From Takakia lepidozioides (taxonomy: Eukaryota; Streptophyta; Takakiopsida; Takakiales; Takakiaceae): a stretch of DNA of 64,000 bases. Below, one piece after another: positions 61,060 to 64,000 of this stretch. How positions within the stretch are numbered: the stretch's first letter is position 1; each line of letters starts with the position of its first letter. The stretch is taken from the NCBI GenBank assembly GCA_030704615.1, contig CM060731.1:88268756-88332755 (forward strand). Direction: 5' to 3'. The notes below the pieces were generated by a model. The model was not told the origin of the DNA, made no database searches, and saw only the letters and a list, made by a program, of their open reading frames with translations. The translations under genes were made by a program, and so were the position numbers.

Positions 61060-61260
61060 TCACGTGTGGGCCAGGACGAGCACGGACGCACGGCCGCGGG
61101 GTCGCCCCCGCACCGGCCGTCCGCGCGGCGCAGCGCGGTCGGCAACCCCGCCCGTGGTCCGTGGCCCCCGGCCCGCGGTCGCCGTTGTGTCCGCCGACGT
61201 GCCCGTCCCCGCTGGGTCTGCCCAGGCTAGGTCTGTTGGGTCTGCCGGCATAACATACCG
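61060..61260. other. GC-rich, CpG-rich block upstream of LYSA
   Basis: About 200 bp, far richer in G+C and CpG than its surroundings, lies 250-440 bp upstream of the LYSA start codon. It contains runs such as GGCCGCGGGGTCGCCCC. It is followed by short repeats of GGGTCTG and GACCCAAG. It might be a CpG-island-like promoter or a piece of foreign GC-rich sequence; no coding match. Confidence 0.5.
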
Positions 61261-62267
61261 AACCGACAGACCCAAGCGGACCCAAGTAGACCCCAGATGA
61301 CCTGGCACGCATCTGACCGTCAAGCCGCACTGCCATCCTAGCCGTCCAGATTTAGGGCATGGCATGGCATCGCAGCCACCAATCTGCGAGTGTTTCCTCA
61401 ATCTTTTCCTACCCTGTGGTCTGTTCTTGCCGCCTGGCTTCCCTCCTGGCAAGAACGTGCATGTTGTCGTCCTTCGCTTCCACCTTTGCAGGTCGTATTG
61501 CAGGTCGTATTGCAGGTGCTGAAGCGTGCGCGAAAGGGTACTGTAGTGTATATGGCAGCAGCCGTCGATGCCCAACCTGAAAGCTTTCTTATACGTCCAC
61601 TTCGACAATGTCTTCAAACACCAAAGGATGGGCCATTTTCCTGCAAAGATCTTTACTGGAAGAATGAGAGTTGCTTTGGATATATGGGCACTCAAGTGCG
61701 CGTCCACACGGCCTGTATTCCCTGGGAGAGAGTAGGCGACTTTGTACTTGGAGAGGAGAGTAGAGACGGGTGTTCCACCCAATTTTACATAAATGTGCAC
61801 GTTCACGCGAAGTCTGGAACGAGAACAGCTCCAAGAGCTAACACATATCTAACCTCTGTCATGTCTGCACCATATTTCCGTACTTCCAGTTTCTTCATGT
61901 GCTTGCGCCACATGTACATGTTGATGTAGATAGGGTTCATACTATCTTACATGCTTGCAGAACTCCAACTCCATGGGTGTCGATAACATATTTCAATACG
62001 ACCCTGTCCAGGTATCAGTGTTGTTATGGTCCAGAGGGCAAGCGCATCCGAAGGTCAAGCGAGGAGGTCCGGACGTCGGGGCTGGAACCAGTAATCCTCA
62101 CAAAGGTCGAAGACGAAAGAAAAGCAAATACGGCGAGTCTCAAACGTGGTTATCTCTGTTCTTTCAAAGTCTCGCAATGTTATCTTGCTCCAGACATTGG
62201 AGTCATCACATATTATAACAACATGCAACACCTGGATGTGTTCGGAAAACCCTCTCATGGCGGGTAT
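61261..62267. other. no gene recognised
   Basis: It contains a 12-bp direct repeat (GGTCGTATTGCA, two and a half copies near 61493-61520) and frames on both strands that look non-coding. No domain, splice pattern or transposon end supported. Confidence 0.4.
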
Positions 62268-62405
62268 GTGTCGAGCGGCTTTTACTCACCCATCCCTTTG
62301 CTATCTGAGGTGAAAACTCCAAGATAGAAGAGTTGGATATCTCTAAGTACTCCTCCCGCTCAGAACAATCAGTCATGACCTACAGCTAGTGTATCATGGG
62401 GGTGC
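62268..62405 (-). mobile_element. gypsy LTR remnant, reversed
   Basis: The minus strand matches 30270-30410 of the 1620-bp LTR: AGCTGTAGGTCATGACTGAT, the GAGCGGG/CTTAGAGATATCCAACT block and AAAAGCCGCTCGACA. Only this internal part of the LTR is present. Confidence 0.75.
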
Positions 62406-62450
62406 TTTCTTATTTCTATTCCTTCTTGCATTCATGTTTAGCATGTTACC

Positions 62451-64000
62451 TTACTGAATTGTAATCTCAGCTTTGAACTGGCATATTACTTTAGCCAAAG
62501 CCCCTTCATTATCCTGCACCCGTGAAGCCTCTTGCTTCACTTCATCTTCACCTTCTTCATCTTCTCTTTCAGAGTCAGAAGATTCTGCCATAGGGATATC
62601 AGTATCCTTCTGCATTTCCCTTATGGTATCAGCCACTTCCTTGTGCAGTTCATTCTCATCTCTCCATGCCTCATCATCTTCAGGCACATCACTGCCATCT
62701 TCATTAACATCTTCTTTCTCATCCACTGGAGGTAATAGTTTAGCTTTGCTTCTGGTAACTATCATTGTACTTACTTCTGGTACAAAACATGGCATAACCA
62801 TGTGAGCTGCCACTACTGTTCCTTCATTCACAGGAGCTCTCATCTCATTCTGGTGTCTAATCCAGAATGGACAGGCTGCTTTGCGATGTCATGCCTGGTT
62901 ACAATAATAACACAGTTCTTCACCATTGGGTCCTCGCCCTTGGTCTATTCTGGGATTATTTCTATAATCCTGATTCCCTGGCTGGTAATTCTCCCTTGGA
63001 TTACCCTGATAGTTGCCTCTGGGATTGCCTTGGTAATTCCCTCTTGGATTACCTCTTCCTGCCATACCATTGTTATATCCACCAGGCCTACCATAGTGGT
63101 CCTGGTCATTGTTTCTTCTTGGCTGGGGTTGCACTTGATGCACCCTCACTTGCCTAGGTTCTCTTGTAGCTGTCCTTCTATTGTAATAACAATTCTCAGT
63201 AGAATGGTTATCCATTTTACAAATAGTACAATGTTTCTCCTTCATGTGGCATTCAGCTATGGTATGGTCTTCATTTTGGCACTTTGCACACCAAACACCC
63301 TTCCTCCAATGTGTTACAGCCTCTGTGGCGTACTTTTTCAAGATTTCTTTCAATCTTTTTTCATAGTTGTGCCTCTTCAACTTTTCCTTCTTCTTGCTTT
63401 TCCTCTTGAGCTCTTGCTTTTCTTCCTCATCTGACTCATCTTCAAAGTCATCATTATCCATCTTATCTCTCCCGAGCATTCTCAATTGCTCAATTTTGTT
63501 GGCTGTTTTGAATGCCTCCTCCACTGTATTATGGGGTAGCATATCCACTTTCTTTTATAATTCAGGTCTTAGTCCACTCACAAACCAAGTCTTCTGTAAT
63601 CCTGGTGCTGGTACTGCAGCCAGCTTTTTCATCATTAACTCCATTTTCTTTTTGTCAAATCTTTAACCCAGGGATGTACCTCAGATCTTTCCCCTCGTGG
63701 CTGATCTTCTTCCTGTACCAAATCTCTTAATCTTTCTTGTAAAGAATAAGAAGAAGTGGCATCCAAATCTGGTTCTTCCGGTATGGGTGATGTACTCTCT
63801 GGCCTTAATGGTGTGAGAGGTCCAGATGATTCCCCTATGTATATTCCTCTTCCCAGAGATATGGATAATTAGCTTTCAATTAACTTTCTTTTTTTGCTGA
63901 ATATCTGTGAAGTCTAGCTTCCCTTTCATCACTCATGTCACATGTCTTTCATATCTTTAATGAGGCAATAACCAAAACTCTCTCCTGTAGTATCTCTCGT
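62451..64000 (-). pseudogene. gypsy gag (capsid end, zinc knuckles, linker to protease), reversed, continues past the window
   Basis: On the minus strand, from the window edge, broken capsid pieces (GLQKTWFVSGLRPEL) lead to 63548-62889. There follow two knuckle-like motifs (CAKCQNEDHTIAECHMKEKH, CTICKMDNHSTENC) and an RGN-rich tail with three NPRGNYQG-type repeats. 62843-62451 is the acidic linker homologous to that at 33.4-33.7 kb (MIVTRSKAKLLPPV, VICQFKAEITIQ). It is a diverged copy of the 31-34 kb gag and faces the opposite way. A TAA near 63550 and several frame changes show decay. Confidence 0.75.

Noticed and set aside
61060-61260. rRNA or spacer fragment
   Set aside because: GC-rich and at first sight rRNA-like, but no conserved rRNA core motif could be matched.
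61060-61806. Minus-strand ORF of 248 residues
   Set aside because: It is open because of the GC-rich block and contains no domain, splice pattern or sensible composition.
62802-63434. Plus-strand ORF of 210 residues with membrane-like stretches
   Set aside because: Complement of the gag RGN repeats and charged linker on the minus strand.

Overview
The window is nuclear DNA of a green plant or streptophyte alga. A charophyte such as Chara is my best guess, but the sequence does not prove it. The case rests on a plastid-type diaminopimelate decarboxylase (LYSA) with a transit-peptide-like N-terminus and seven introns, a UPF0613/DUF1749 alpha/beta-hydrolase with eight introns, PPR E-motif fragments, and a dense load of CACTA, MULE, Ty3/gypsy, Ty1/copia and LINE sequence. 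Most of the window is mobile DNA in several layers of decay. One scaffold gap of exactly 500 N lies at 25428-25927.

Layout, 0-17 kb: a CACTA transposase relic (163-1600, +); a multi-exon gene on the minus strand with ParB/Srx-like and methyltransferase-like segments (1649-4219); tandemly duplicated PPR E-motif fragments (4.2-4.9 kb); a large fold-back array of GGCGCC-centred palindromes with a 96-bp period (5.4-7.2 kb); a decayed MULE with a SWIM finger (7.6-11.2 kb) with more GGCGCC half-palindromes to its right; a decayed unclassified transposase-like ORF (12.2-12.8 kb); a second palindrome array (14.0-14.65 kb); and a divergent pair of intact, mutually homologous ORFs of unknown function (14.9-16.5 kb).

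Layout, 17-37.5 kb: pieces of one Ty3/gypsy family. These are a 5'-truncated copy ending in an 850-bp LTR (17.0-23.44 kb), a second copy whose 1620-bp LTR also serves a following gag-protease region (25.9-34.0 kb), and a third LTR with leader (36.6-37.45 kb). The first two copies carry a long extra coiled-coil ORF between integrase and the 3' LTR. Between copies one and two lies the C-terminal half of a second methyltransferase gene (23.94-25.43 kb, -) with palindromes beside it. A reversed gag fragment, a second MULE SWIM fragment and a distinct hairpin family fill 34.0-36.2 kb.

Layout, 37.5-64 kb: a TIR-bounded non-autonomous DNA transposon (37594-43608) contains a complete but broken copia element (38444-43359, TSD GAAGT). 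It sits just upstream of the hydrolase gene (43880-55165, +), whose third intron has grown to 7 kb through three LINE fragments. LYSA (60816-56469, -) is convergent with it. The right end holds another gypsy gag copy and an LTR remnant, both reversed.

How it fits together: only the hydrolase and LYSA are confidently functional host genes. Both splice in silico to uninterrupted reading frames with all catalytic residues present. The most novel signals are (1) the ParB/Srx plus beta-class-methyltransferase-like gene family at two loci, (2) the palindrome families that keep perfect symmetry while their centres change, and that sit beside these genes and the MULEs, (3) the divergent pair of unknown proteins, and (4) the conserved extra ORF of the gypsy family.
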